Below, piece after piece: positions 24,668 to 32,237 of a DNA stretch of 64,000 bases. The position numbers and the translations under genes were made by a program. Under the pieces are notes generated by a model. It was not told where the DNA came from, made no database searches, and saw only the letters and a program-made list of their open reading frames with translations. How positions within the stretch are numbered: the first letter of the stretch is position 1; every line of letters starts with the position of its first letter. The stretch lies in the NCBI RefSeq assembly GCF_023821985.2, contig NZ_CP098805.1:496001-560000 (forward strand). Reading direction: 5' to 3'. The stretch is from Dyadobacter chenhuakuii. GTDB taxonomy: Bacteria; Bacteroidota; Bacteroidia; Cytophagales; Spirosomataceae.

Positions 24668-26281
24668 ATGGACTACCCTTCTGAAAAACCATTCGAAAAT
24701 AACGATCATCTGATCCTGGAAAGAGAGCGGAAAGTGCTGCAAGAAATTCAGAAAAGCGAAAGAGAAAAGTCGTTTTTACTGGATTTTAGTAATGATATGA
24801 CTGCCGTCCGCACGAAAGACGAGCTTGCAGCGGTGATCAAAACAGCATTGCGAAAGCTGGACCCGCATGGTGGTTATGTGATCCGGTGCATGAATCCGGA
24901 CGGGAAAACGATGACTGCTTACCTGCACGATCCCGGATCATCAACATTTGATCCGGCTTTAATGGATAGCGTGCTGGCGGAAAAGCACCCCATCGAGGAT
25001 GGTCTGCAGAACCGCATATTGGACAGCAACATTCCTTTGTTGTTCAATGTCGAGCGGGAGCTGGCCCGGGGCAACAGATTATCATATCTCGAGCTTTGGA
25101 AAAATATGAATTTCAAAACGATGGTTGGCATTGCGCTGCGCAACCATAACAGCAACATTGGATTGCTTTGGCTAAGCATTGATGAGATCAATATTCCGAT
25201 TCTGCAAGGGATATGCGCGCAGATTTCCACAGCCATTTCCAATATTGTAGCCAACGAACAAATACTGCATTATAAGCGGCAGTTAGAAGAAGAGAATGAT
25301 TATCTCAAAGAGCAGCTTACCAGCAGTTTTGCTGAAATCGTAGGCAGCGGCAAGGCCATGCAGGAAGTGTACCGATTAATCTCTCTGGTATCGAGCAGCA
25401 ATTCCACTGTGCTGCTTTTAGGAGAAACTGGCACAGGCAAAGAGTTGATAGCCAGGGCTATACACAACGCGTCGCCGCGGAGTAAGAAGTTGATGATCAA
25501 GGTTAATTGCGCCGCAATGCCTGCCAGTCTGATTGAAAGTGAGCTGTTCGGGCATGAACGCGGCGCTTTTACAGGTGCTGTGGAACGACGGATCGGGAAG
25601 TTCGAGCTGGCCGATCACAGCACGCTTTTTCTGGACGAAATTGGTGAAATGCCGCTCGAAGCACAGGTGAAATTACTGCGGGTTTTGCAGGAAAAAGAAA
25701 TGGAGCGGGTAGGGGGCAAAAGCACCATCAAGCTCAATGTACGCGTCATTGCCGCAACCAATCGGGATCTGGAAGCAGAAGTGAAGGCAGGTCGTTTCCG
25801 TTCCGACTTATATTACCGCCTCAATGTATTTCCCATCAATCTGCCGCCCTTGCGCGACCGGGCAGAAGACATTGAGAACCTGACCGGCTTTTTTCTATCC
25901 AAATACAGTAAAAACGCAGGCAAAAAGAGCATGCGTATTTCGGCGAATGCATTGCGGCAATTACAAAGCTACGTTTGGCCTGGAAATGTACGCGAACTCG
26001 AACACCTTATCGAACGCAGTGTGCTGCTTGCTACGGGTAATGTGATCAGCGAAGTGTTTTTGTCACCAAGATCCAACGATAACACCGAGTTGGCCGGAAT
26101 GCTTCCCGGCCGTTCGTTGGAGGAAATGGAACGGGCTTACATTATCCAGGTCCTCAAACGCTGCAAAGGAAAAATCTCAGGACCGGGAGGCGCCGCAGAA
26201 ATATTGAATATCCCTGGAAACACACTGCATTCCAAGATGAAGAAACTGGATATTTCCAAAGCCGAATACTACGGAGAATGA
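24668..26281 (+). CDS. Sigma-54-dependent activator with GAF domain
   Basis: 537 residues from the ATG at 24668. A GAF-like sensory region (about 40-195) and a short coiled linker (about 198-220) are followed by the AAA+ domain: Walker A GETGTGKE near 253, the sigma-54 contact loop GAFTGA near 299, Walker [11 protein letters not shown] Fis-type helix-turn-helix ends the protein ([20 protein letters not shown]). There is no receiver domain, so it is probably ligand-controlled, like FhlA or NorR. An NmrA-type gene lies 191 bases downstream, but no clear -24/-12 promoter is seen in between. Confidence 0.92.
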   Translation: MDYPSEKPFENNDHLILERERKVLQEIQKSEREKSFLLDFSNDMTAVRTKDELAAVIKTALRKLDPHGGYVIRCMNPDGKTMTAYLHDPGSSTFDPALMDSVLAEKHPIEDGLQNRILDSNIPLLFNVERELARGNRLSYLELWKNMNFKTMVGIALRNHNSNIGLLWLSIDEINIPILQGICAQISTAISNIVANEQILHYKRQLEEENDYLKEQLTSSFAEIVGSGKAMQEVYRLISLVSSSNSTVLLLGETGTGKELIARAIHNASPRSKKLMIKVNCAAMPASLIESELFGHERGAFTGAVERRIGKFELADHSTLFLDEIGEMPLEAQVKLLRVLQEKEMERVGGKSTIKLNVRVIAATNRDLEAEVKAGRFRSDLYYRLNVFPINLPPLRDRAEDIENLTGFFLSKYSKNAGKKSMRISANALRQLQSYVWPGNVRELEHLIERSVLLATGNVISEVFLSPRSNDNTELAGMLPGRSLEEMERAYIIQVLKRCKGKISGPGGAAEILNIPGNTLHSKMKKLDISKAEYYGE

Positions 26282-26312
26282 GTGCTGCCCGATTTGTCGG
26301 TGTTGTTCGTAA

Positions 26313-26358
26313 CACTTTATTTAGTGAATTACATCGTGTTTTCACTGTATTTAGTGAA
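26313..26358. promoter_or_regulatory. Tandem operator-like inverted repeats upstream of NmrA-type gene
   Basis: CACT-TTATTT-AGTG (26313-26326) and TTCACT-GTATTT-AGTGAA (26341-26358) are two similar inverted repeats on a 30-bp period. They look like a tandem binding site for a dimeric regulator. Confidence 0.55.
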
Positions 26359-26434
26359 AATGAAATGTCATTATTTTTTGTAAATAATTGAAATTCAACA
26401 GATTGGCTCTTTGGCATTATATATGATAATTACA

Positions 26435-26460
26435 TAGTGTTTGCAAGACTTTAAACACTA
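26435..26460. promoter_or_regulatory. Third AGTG/CACT inverted repeat near the NmrA-type gene start
   Basis: TAGTGTTT (26435-26442), 10 bases, AAACACTA (26453-26460). It shares the AGTG core with the tandem sites about 100 bases upstream and ends 12 bases before the start codon. Confidence 0.45.
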
Positions 26461-26472
26461 AAATTTCAAGTT

Positions 26473-27228
26473 ATGAAAATTGTAATTATCGGCGGAACAG
26501 GGTTAATCGGTTCAAATGTTGCCAAAAAACTTCGCCAGCTGGGTCACACAGTTATAGCTGGATCTCCTTCAACCGGCATTAATGCATTAACGGGCGAGGG
26601 CCTTTCCGATGCGCTCGAAAATACAGATGTCGTTATAGACTTGTCCAATTCAACTTCTTTCGAAGAAGGCCCTGCGATACAGTTCTTTGAAACCGTGGGT
26701 CGCAATATTCTTGCCGCAGAAACCAGTGCAGGTGTAAAACATCACTTGATACTTTCTATTGTAGGCACGCACGTAATGGGCAGCATGGGTTATATGCGGG
26801 CGAAGAAAATCCAGGAGGACCTGGTTCAAAAGTCGGGTGTTCCTTATACCATCATCCGAAGCACGCAGTTCCAGGAATTTGTTCCTACCATTACAGCCGG
26901 CTCTGCTTCCGGTGACGCTGTGCACATTTCAACCGTTGATTTTCAGCCCATTGCTGCTGAGGATGTTGCTGCATTTGTTACGCAATTCGCCGTGTCGGAG
27001 CCAGCCAATGCCATTGTTGAAATCGCTGGTCCAGACAGGGCTTTTATGAGCGATTTTGTTGCAAAATATTTGGATAAATCCGGAGATGAGAAAACCGTGG
27101 TGGCAAATGATCGGAATGAATATTTCGGAGTTGTGATTCCTAAGTCTGCATTGGTTCCAGAAGGAACGGCAAATTTGGGCAAAATCCGTTTCAGCGATTT
27201 TCTGGATTCGCTGGCGGTTAAAGCTTAG
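26473..27228 (+). CDS. NmrA-type NAD(P)-binding oxidoreductase
   Basis: 251 residues opening MKIVIIGGTGLIGSNVAKKL, a Rossmann glycine motif at the N-terminus. Later segments (HHLILSIVGTHVMGSMGYMR, VPYTIIRSTQFQEFVP, VEIAGPDRAFMSDFV) match the extended NmrA/YbjT-type SDR group, which binds NAD(P) and often acts as a redox sensor or quinone reductase. The unusual feature is upstream: three inverted repeats with a shared AGTG core. Confidence 0.85.
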   Translation: MKIVIIGGTGLIGSNVAKKLRQLGHTVIAGSPSTGINALTGEGLSDALENTDVVIDLSNSTSFEEGPAIQFFETVGRNILAAETSAGVKHHLILSIVGTHVMGSMGYMRAKKIQEDLVQKSGVPYTIIRSTQFQEFVPTITAGSASGDAVHISTVDFQPIAAEDVAAFVTQFAVSEPANAIVEIAGPDRAFMSDFVAKYLDKSGDEKTVVANDRNEYFGVVIPKSALVPEGTANLGKIRFSDFLDSLAVKA

Positions 27229-27263
27229 GGTTAAGCGTAACGGGAGTTATTTTGGTTAGCATT

Positions 27264-27300
27264 AAAAAAGGGCCGCCAGTTTCAAAACCGGCGGCCCTTC
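27264..27300 (-). terminator. Terminator of the catalase operon
   Basis: A stem of aagggccgcc (27268-27277) with ggcggccctt (27290-27299). Read on the minus strand it ends in a run of Ts, 14 bases after the catalase stop. It also closes the plus-strand NmrA-type gene region. Confidence 0.85.
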
Positions 27301-27313
27301 TAATGTTCGACAA

Positions 27314-29503
27314 TTAAGCCGGGATTTTTCTTGGCTTTTCACGTTCCCAGAACCTGTGCTGGGAGATTGCCAGAATAAATTTATCCGCTAGCTGATCAAC
27401 GTCATCCAAAACAACCAACCCTTCTTTCAGGATGGTTGCATCATCATAATCAGCCGGAAGCTTTTTGCTGAAATAAGTCGCTTCCAAAACCTGGATCGCG
27501 GAAAGATCGGAAGCAATAGGCTTACAATGTTTAAACGCCTCATTCAGGAAATGGACTGCGTCTGCTTCTGCCTCGATGCTGGCGACCGAGTTCGTTCCTC
27601 CGGGCACATATACCGCATCGTAAAGGACAGATGCTGCCGTCAGAAATGTATGGTCGACTGGAAGCTTGGTATCACTTTCGGTCATAATATAATTGTGACG
27701 GGTCGAAATGATTTCCACAACTGCCCCAGCAGACACGAGTGCATCTCTTACGGTCGTTATTGACTTCTCGTCCACACCATCAGCAGCAAGAAACGCTATT
27801 TTACGCGTCTGAATGCTGTCTTTCGGCGTATTTACCATGCTCAGCGCATCTGAAATGGTAACCACTGATTCCTGCATTACTGAATCGTAATCAGCCGGAT
27901 CGCCATCTGCTGGTATGCTGTGGTTAATCGGAAGTTCCGGATCCTGAGGCACATGTACACGAAGGGCGAATGCAACCTCTGCAGCAAGACCTTTATCTAT
28001 CAGCGAAAGAATGCCTACCATCCGCTGACGGATCTCAACAGTCTTCACTTTCCCCAGTTCGAAGCTAAGCGCGTCCACAATGTGGTTTTTTTCCGGATCA
28101 GACTGGCTGTCAAAAAACAGCTTGGCCTGGCTGAAATGGTCGAAGAAGCTTTTGCTTCTTGCCCGTATTTTTTTCGCATCAATCCTTTCGGGATAAGAAG
28201 TAAAACCACCTTCCGACGCCTTGGCCTGAGCAGGGAAACCGCCGCCTAATGTGTTCGGATTGTAGCTGGATTTACCTCTGTTAATCGTCTGGCGCATATG
28301 CCCGTCGCGCTGGTTGTTGTCAACCCGAACGATCGGCCGGTTAATGGGGATCTCCTGGAAATTAGGTCCACCCAGGCGCAACAGCTGCGTATCGGTATAT
28401 GAGAATAACCTGCCCTGCAAAAGCGGGTCGTTGGTGAAATCGATTCCCGGTACAATGTGTCCCAAATGGTATGCAACCTGCTCTGTTTCGGCAAAGAAGT
28501 TGTCGGGATTGCGGTTAAGGGTCATTTTACCAATGCGCTGCACCGGAACGAGTTCTTCTGGAATGATCTTCGTTGGGTCCAGCAAGTCGAAATCAAATTT
28601 GAATTCATCTTCTTCCGGAACAATCTGCACGCCAAGTTCCCACTCAGGGAAATTACCCGATTCGATGGCATCCCATAAATCTCTTCTGTGGAAATCAGGA
28701 TCTTTCCCTGAGATCTTCTGCGCTTCGTCCCATGCAACGGAATGCACACCCAACAGCGGCTTCCAGTGGAATTTTACAAAATGTGAAACGCCTTCTTCAT
28801 TGATAAAACGGAAAGTATGGACGCCAAAGCCTTCCATCATCCGGTAACTGCGCGGTATAGCACGGTCGCTCATGAGCCACATAATCATGTGTGCAGACTC
28901 CGGCATCAGGGAGATGAAATCCCAGAATGTATCATGAGCTGACGCCGCCTGCGGCATTTCATTGTCCGGCTCAGGCTTCACAGCATGAACCAGATCCGGG
29001 AATTTGATGGCATCCTGGATAAAAAACACGGGCATATTATTGCCTACAAGGTCAAAATTGCCTTCCTGAGTATAAAACTTTACAGCAAATCCCCGGACAT
29101 CACGGGCAAGATCCGTAGAACCTTTAGAACCGGCAACTGTCGAAAACCGTACAAATACAGGCGTCTCGATCGATGTATCATTCAGGAATCCGGCCTTGGT
29201 GACGGCCGACATTGGCTCGTAAACTTTAAATACGCCATGCGCTCCGGACCCACGTGCGTGAACAACCCTTTCAGGAATACGTTCGTGGTCAAAATGGGTG
29301 ATCTTTTCGCGAAGGATAAAGTCTTCCAGTAACGTTGCGCCACGGTCTCCCGCTTTCAGGGAATTCTGGTCATCGTTGACCCGAAGTCCGGTGTTGGTGG
29401 TCATAAACTCACCGGTACTATCGGTTGTATGGGGCGCCAGGTTTGCCGTTTTTTCGTTTTCCTGGTTGGCGTTAGAGCCCTCTGATTCTTTATTATCTAT
29501 CAT
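27314..29503 (-). CDS. katE: Large-subunit catalase (HPII type) with C-terminal DJ-1/PfpI-like domain
   Basis: 729 residues, the size of clade-2 catalases such as E. coli KatE. The active-site histidine H82 lies in RVVHARGSGAHG, the distal Asn at about 155 in LVGNNMPVFF, and the proximal haem tyrosine in LFSYTDTQLLRLG. The segment YNPNTLGGGFPAQA is typical. Residues from about 565 form a flavodoxin-like domain (KIAFLAADGVDEKSITTVRD, AVYVPGGTNSVASI). It detoxifies hydrogen peroxide in the cytoplasm. It follows the YciF-like gene by 21 bases, an operon with a general-stress flavour. Confidence 0.95.
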   Translation of the reverse strand: MIDNKESEGSNANQENEKTANLAPHTTDSTGEFMTTNTGLRVNDDQNSLKAGDRGATLLEDFILREKITHFDHERIPERVVHARGSGAHGVFKVYEPMSAVTKAGFLNDTSIETPVFVRFSTVAGSKGSTDLARDVRGFAVKFYTQEGNFDLVGNNMPVFFIQDAIKFPDLVHAVKPEPDNEMPQAASAHDTFWDFISLMPESAHMIMWLMSDRAIPRSYRMMEGFGVHTFRFINEEGVSHFVKFHWKPLLGVHSVAWDEAQKISGKDPDFHRRDLWDAIESGNFPEWELGVQIVPEEDEFKFDFDLLDPTKIIPEELVPVQRIGKMTLNRNPDNFFAETEQVAYHLGHIVPGIDFTNDPLLQGRLFSYTDTQLLRLGGPNFQEIPINRPIVRVDNNQRDGHMRQTINRGKSSYNPNTLGGGFPAQAKASEGGFTSYPERIDAKKIRARSKSFFDHFSQAKLFFDSQSDPEKNHIVDALSFELGKVKTVEIRQRMVGILSLIDKGLAAEVAFALRVHVPQDPELPINHSIPADGDPADYDSVMQESVVTISDALSMVNTPKDSIQTRKIAFLAADGVDEKSITTVRDALVSAGAVVEIISTRHNYIMTESDTKLPVDHTFLTAASVLYDAVYVPGGTNSVASIEAEADAVHFLNEAFKHCKPIASDLSAIQVLEATYFSKKLPADYDDATILKEGLVVLDDVDQLADKFILAISQHRFWEREKPRKIPA

Positions 29504-29524
29504 AATATTCGTTGAAGGTTTTAA

Positions 29525-30076
29525 TTAAGCTTCCTCAGACGCTTTGTAATTGACATCATTTTCAGCAACCTCGGTCAAAAGTTGATCGGCCAGTTTCTCT
29601 TCTTCCAATGTTTTGGCAAGAATTTCGGCCACATCTGTCAGGTTCAAAGTGCTTGCCAGCTGCACCAGGCCGCCATAGGTAGCAATTTCATAATGTTCCA
29701 CTTTCTGAGAAGCCAGGATAATCCCTACGTCGCGCGTAGCGGTTCCTTCATCCGTGCTTTCGATAATTCCTTCGCCTTCTTTCGAAAGGCCTTCCATAGC
29801 ATCACATTTTTTGGCAATTGCATCCACACCCAGTAAGTCGAAAATCACGACCAACCGGCTTACATGCTCAACAGTTTGTTCAAGATGCTGCTCAATTGTA
29901 GAAGCCAGTTTTGGCGATGTGGCAGACTTGATCATTTTTGGTAGTGTCTTAACTAAATGATTTTCAGCCCAGTAAATATCGCGAAGACTGTCCAGAAACA
30001 GCTCCATCAACGCCGGCTCAGCGCCTGCGGAAGTTTTTGTTTTAAATTTTGGCTCAGAGCCCGTGCTAGCGTCCAT
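29525..30076 (-). CDS. YciF-like ferritin-fold protein (DUF892)
   Basis: 183 residues. After a variable ~20-residue start, the DUF892 signature appears: LMELFLDSLRDIYWAENHLV, then KTLPKMIKSATSPKLASTIE, HYEIATYGGLVQLASTLNL and LLEEEKLADQLLTEVA-like C-terminus. The fold is a ferritin-like helix bundle with Glu/His metal candidates. YciF/YciE proteins are induced by osmotic and stationary-phase stress in enterobacteria. First gene of an operon with the catalase. Confidence 0.9.
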   Translation of the reverse strand: MDASTGSEPKFKTKTSAGAEPALMELFLDSLRDIYWAENHLVKTLPKMIKSATSPKLASTIEQHLEQTVEHVSRLVVIFDLLGVDAIAKKCDAMEGLSKEGEGIIESTDEGTATRDVGIILASQKVEHYEIATYGGLVQLASTLNLTDVAEILAKTLEEEKLADQLLTEVAENDVNYKASEEA

Positions 30077-30118
30077 ATGTTATTGTCGTTAGTTGAGCCA
30101 CTCTTATAGCAAAACCCG

Positions 30119-30127
30119 TACCCGTTC
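30119..30127 (-). promoter_or_regulatory. GAACGGGTA element upstream of the yciF-like/katE operon
   Basis: Minus-strand GAACGGGTA followed nine bases later by CTAT, 43 bases before the YciF-like start codon. The same 9-mer occurs on the plus strand at 30217-30225 in front of the divergent SDR. Confidence 0.45.
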
Positions 30128-30216
30128 GGGGATTGCTCTGAGAATAGTTGTTTTTTATTTAGTATGACATTCTAAGCAAAGTAATTTGAAGTTTTGAACA
30201 AAATGAACGCGCACCG

Positions 30217-30231
30217 GAACGGGTAATTTTG
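30217..30231 (+). promoter_or_regulatory. GAACGGGTA element and TAATTTTG -7 element upstream of the SDR
   Basis: GGAACGGGTA is reminiscent of ECF-type -35 motifs, and the overlapping TAATTTTG (30224-30231) matches the Bacteroidota -7 element, 26 bases before the ATG. Which sigma factor reads it cannot be told from sequence. Confidence 0.42.
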
Positions 30232-30257
30232 TCCTATCACAATTAAATAAAAATGAC

Positions 30258-31274
30258 ATGGGACAAAACAATGATCAGGGAGCTTTACAACAGCCAATTG
30301 GCTCGGGCTTTCATGCAACATCAACTGCGAACGACGTAATCAAAGGAATCGACCTGACGGGAAAAATCGCAATCGTAACTGGCGGCAACACGGGTATAGG
30401 CCTGGAAACCACCCGGGTTCTGGCCACAGCCGGCGCAACGGTGATCGTTCCGGCCAGGGACATAGAGAAGGCCCGGAAAAATCTCGCAGGCATTCCGAAT
30501 GTAGAGTTGGGGAAAATCGATTTTATGGATCCAGCTTCGATTGATGCATTTGCCGAAAGTTTTATGGCAACAAACAGGCCGCTCCATATATTGATCAACA
30601 ATGCGGGCATTATGTGGGTGCCTTTACGCCGGGATGTCCGGGGAATAGAATCACAGCTGGCAACCAACTATTTAGGTCAATACCAACTCACCGCGCGGTT
30701 ATGGCCAGCCCTCAGAAAGGCCAACGGCGCACGGGTCGTTAACGTGTCATCGCTCGGGCATCAGATGGCACAGTTCGATTTTGAAGATCCTAATTTTGTT
30801 CATCGCGAATATCAGACCCTGCAGGCTTACGGGCAATCGAAAACGGCCAGCAACTTATTTACGCTGGCGCTCAATAGCCTGGGTGAGCAGTTTAATGTGT
30901 GTGCATACTCGTTACATCCCGGCTCCATACACGGCACGGAGCTGGGCAGGGAAGCCTCTCTGGAATTATTTCAGCAAATGGGTTTTATGGATTCAGCAGG
31001 TAATTTGTTGCCCGAAGTTTTAGCAGCATTGAAAACGATCCCGCAAGGTGCAGCAACCACCGTTTGGTGCGCTACCAGTCCGATGCTCGAAAACATGGGC
31101 GGCGTGTATTGCGAAGATGCAGACATAGCCCGGCTCAGCCCGAAAGGAGATACAGGGCAAAGTGGTGTCCAGGCCTATTCGTTGGATATGGAAAGTGCCA
31201 GGAAATTGTGGGTATGGAGCGAACAGGTAACCGGCATCCCATTCGGCGCGGGCGCTTCACTTGTGCAATCGTAA
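30258..31274 (+). CDS. SDR-family oxidoreductase (retinol-dehydrogenase-like)
   Basis: 338 residues. Cofactor motif TGGNTGIGLE (41-50), the NNAGIM strand (ILINNAGIMWVPL), Ser in VNVSSLGHQ, and catalytic Tyr/Lys in LQAYGQSKTASN near 190. The C-terminal extension is longer than in minimal SDRs and resembles the WWOX/retinol-dehydrogenase group. It diverges from the stress operon and precedes an AraC-type regulator, which could control it. The substrate is unknown. Confidence 0.88.
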   Translation: MGQNNDQGALQQPIGSGFHATSTANDVIKGIDLTGKIAIVTGGNTGIGLETTRVLATAGATVIVPARDIEKARKNLAGIPNVELGKIDFMDPASIDAFAESFMATNRPLHILINNAGIMWVPLRRDVRGIESQLATNYLGQYQLTARLWPALRKANGARVVNVSSLGHQMAQFDFEDPNFVHREYQTLQAYGQSKTASNLFTLALNSLGEQFNVCAYSLHPGSIHGTELGREASLELFQQMGFMDSAGNLLPEVLAALKTIPQGAATTVWCATSPMLENMGGVYCEDADIARLSPKGDTGQSGVQAYSLDMESARKLWVWSEQVTGIPFGAGASLVQS

Positions 31275-31382
31275 AGCTTGTCAGGGCGGGGAGCGGAAGC
31301 AACCCGCAACTATTATTTTTAGTTGATTATTATTACATTCAAAATCTCACTCATGCCGCCCAGGCATCAGAGGCCCGCTTAT

Positions 31383-32237
31383 ATGGATCACATTTCAAAA
31401 TACCTGACCAGGGAGATCAAGCTTTCCAGCTATGACGACAAGCTTTTTAAATCGGACCTTATGTTCGATGATCATATGCTGATTTGGTTTATTTCAGGTG
31501 AAACCAAAATCATACAGGCAGACACAACCTACTACTTTAAAACAGGGGACATTTTTCTGATTCCCAGAAATGAGCTGGCGACCATTGTAAATTATCCCAA
31601 AAACGGACAACCGCACAAAACAGTGGTTATGCATTTGTCCAAAGAGCGGCTCAAACGATTTTACGAAAAGATTGAGATTAATAAAACGAGCGGCCCGCGG
31701 CGGAAGATTTTCAGCTTTACCAATCACCCGTTTCTGGAAAGTTGCCTGGCTTCCTTGGTCCCTTACTTCGATGTTACCGGCCAGTTTCCCGAAAGTATTG
31801 CCACCTTGAAAATTACCGAAGCCATTACCATTTTGAGGGAAATCGACAAAACGGTCGACAGCGTGCTCGCAAACTTCGATGATCCAGGAAAAATCGACCT
31901 GATTGATTTTATGCAGCGCAATTTTATGTTCAATATGCCGATGGAAAAATGGGGTTATCTGACGGGCCGCAGTTTGTCGACATTCAACCGGGATTTCAGA
32001 AAGTTATTTCAGGTAACTCCGCAAAAGTGGCTGACGGATAAAAGGCTCGAACTGGCACATTATCAATTGGCAGAAAAAAAGAAAAAACCCACAGAAGTGT
32101 ATCTGGAAGTTGGTTTTGAAGATCTATCTCATTTTTCTTTTGCATTCAAAAAGAAATACGGAATTGCACCTACGCAGTTGCTGCATGTGACACATACCCC
32201 TGCCTCTTCTTATCGTCCCGACATTGTTACTTCATGA
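31383..32237 (+). CDS. AraC-family transcriptional regulator
   Basis: 284 residues from MDHISKYLTREIKLSSYDDK; an ATG ten codons upstream (31353) is an alternative. The N-terminal half is a cupin-like sensor (LIWFISGETKIIQADTTYYF, KTGDIFLIPRNEL). The C-terminal two-helix-turn-helix domain includes GYLTGRSLSTFNRDFRKLFQ and YLEVGFEDLSHFSFAFKKKY. It probably senses a small molecule and may regulate the adjacent SDR gene. Its 3' end overlaps the convergent HTCS gene by 28 bases. Confidence 0.9.
   Translation: MDHISKYLTREIKLSSYDDKLFKSDLMFDDHMLIWFISGETKIIQADTTYYFKTGDIFLIPRNELATIVNYPKNGQPHKTVVMHLSKERLKRFYEKIEINKTSGPRRKIFSFTNHPFLESCLASLVPYFDVTGQFPESIATLKITEAITILREIDKTVDSVLANFDDPGKIDLIDFMQRNFMFNMPMEKWGYLTGRSLSTFNRDFRKLFQVTPQKWLTDKRLELAHYQLAEKKKKPTEVYLEVGFEDLSHFSFAFKKKYGIAPTQLLHVTHTPASSYRPDIVTS

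Noticed and set aside
23646-24692. Longer version of the acyltransferase starting at 24692
   Set aside because: The extra 55 residues overlap the sigma-54 activator start and do not resemble the family; MEFIKPIKKW at 24527 is the natural N-terminus.
26401-26460. Possible sigma-54 (-24/-12) promoter before the NmrA-type gene, next to a sigma-54 activator gene
   Set aside because: A TTTGCA resembling a -12 box is present, but the GG of the -24 box is replaced by TA at the required distance; another TTGGC...GGC pair has the wrong spacing.
31286-31310. GCGGG...CCCGC possible terminator after the SDR gene
   Set aside because: The stem is five base pairs with a long loop and no proper T-run directly after it.
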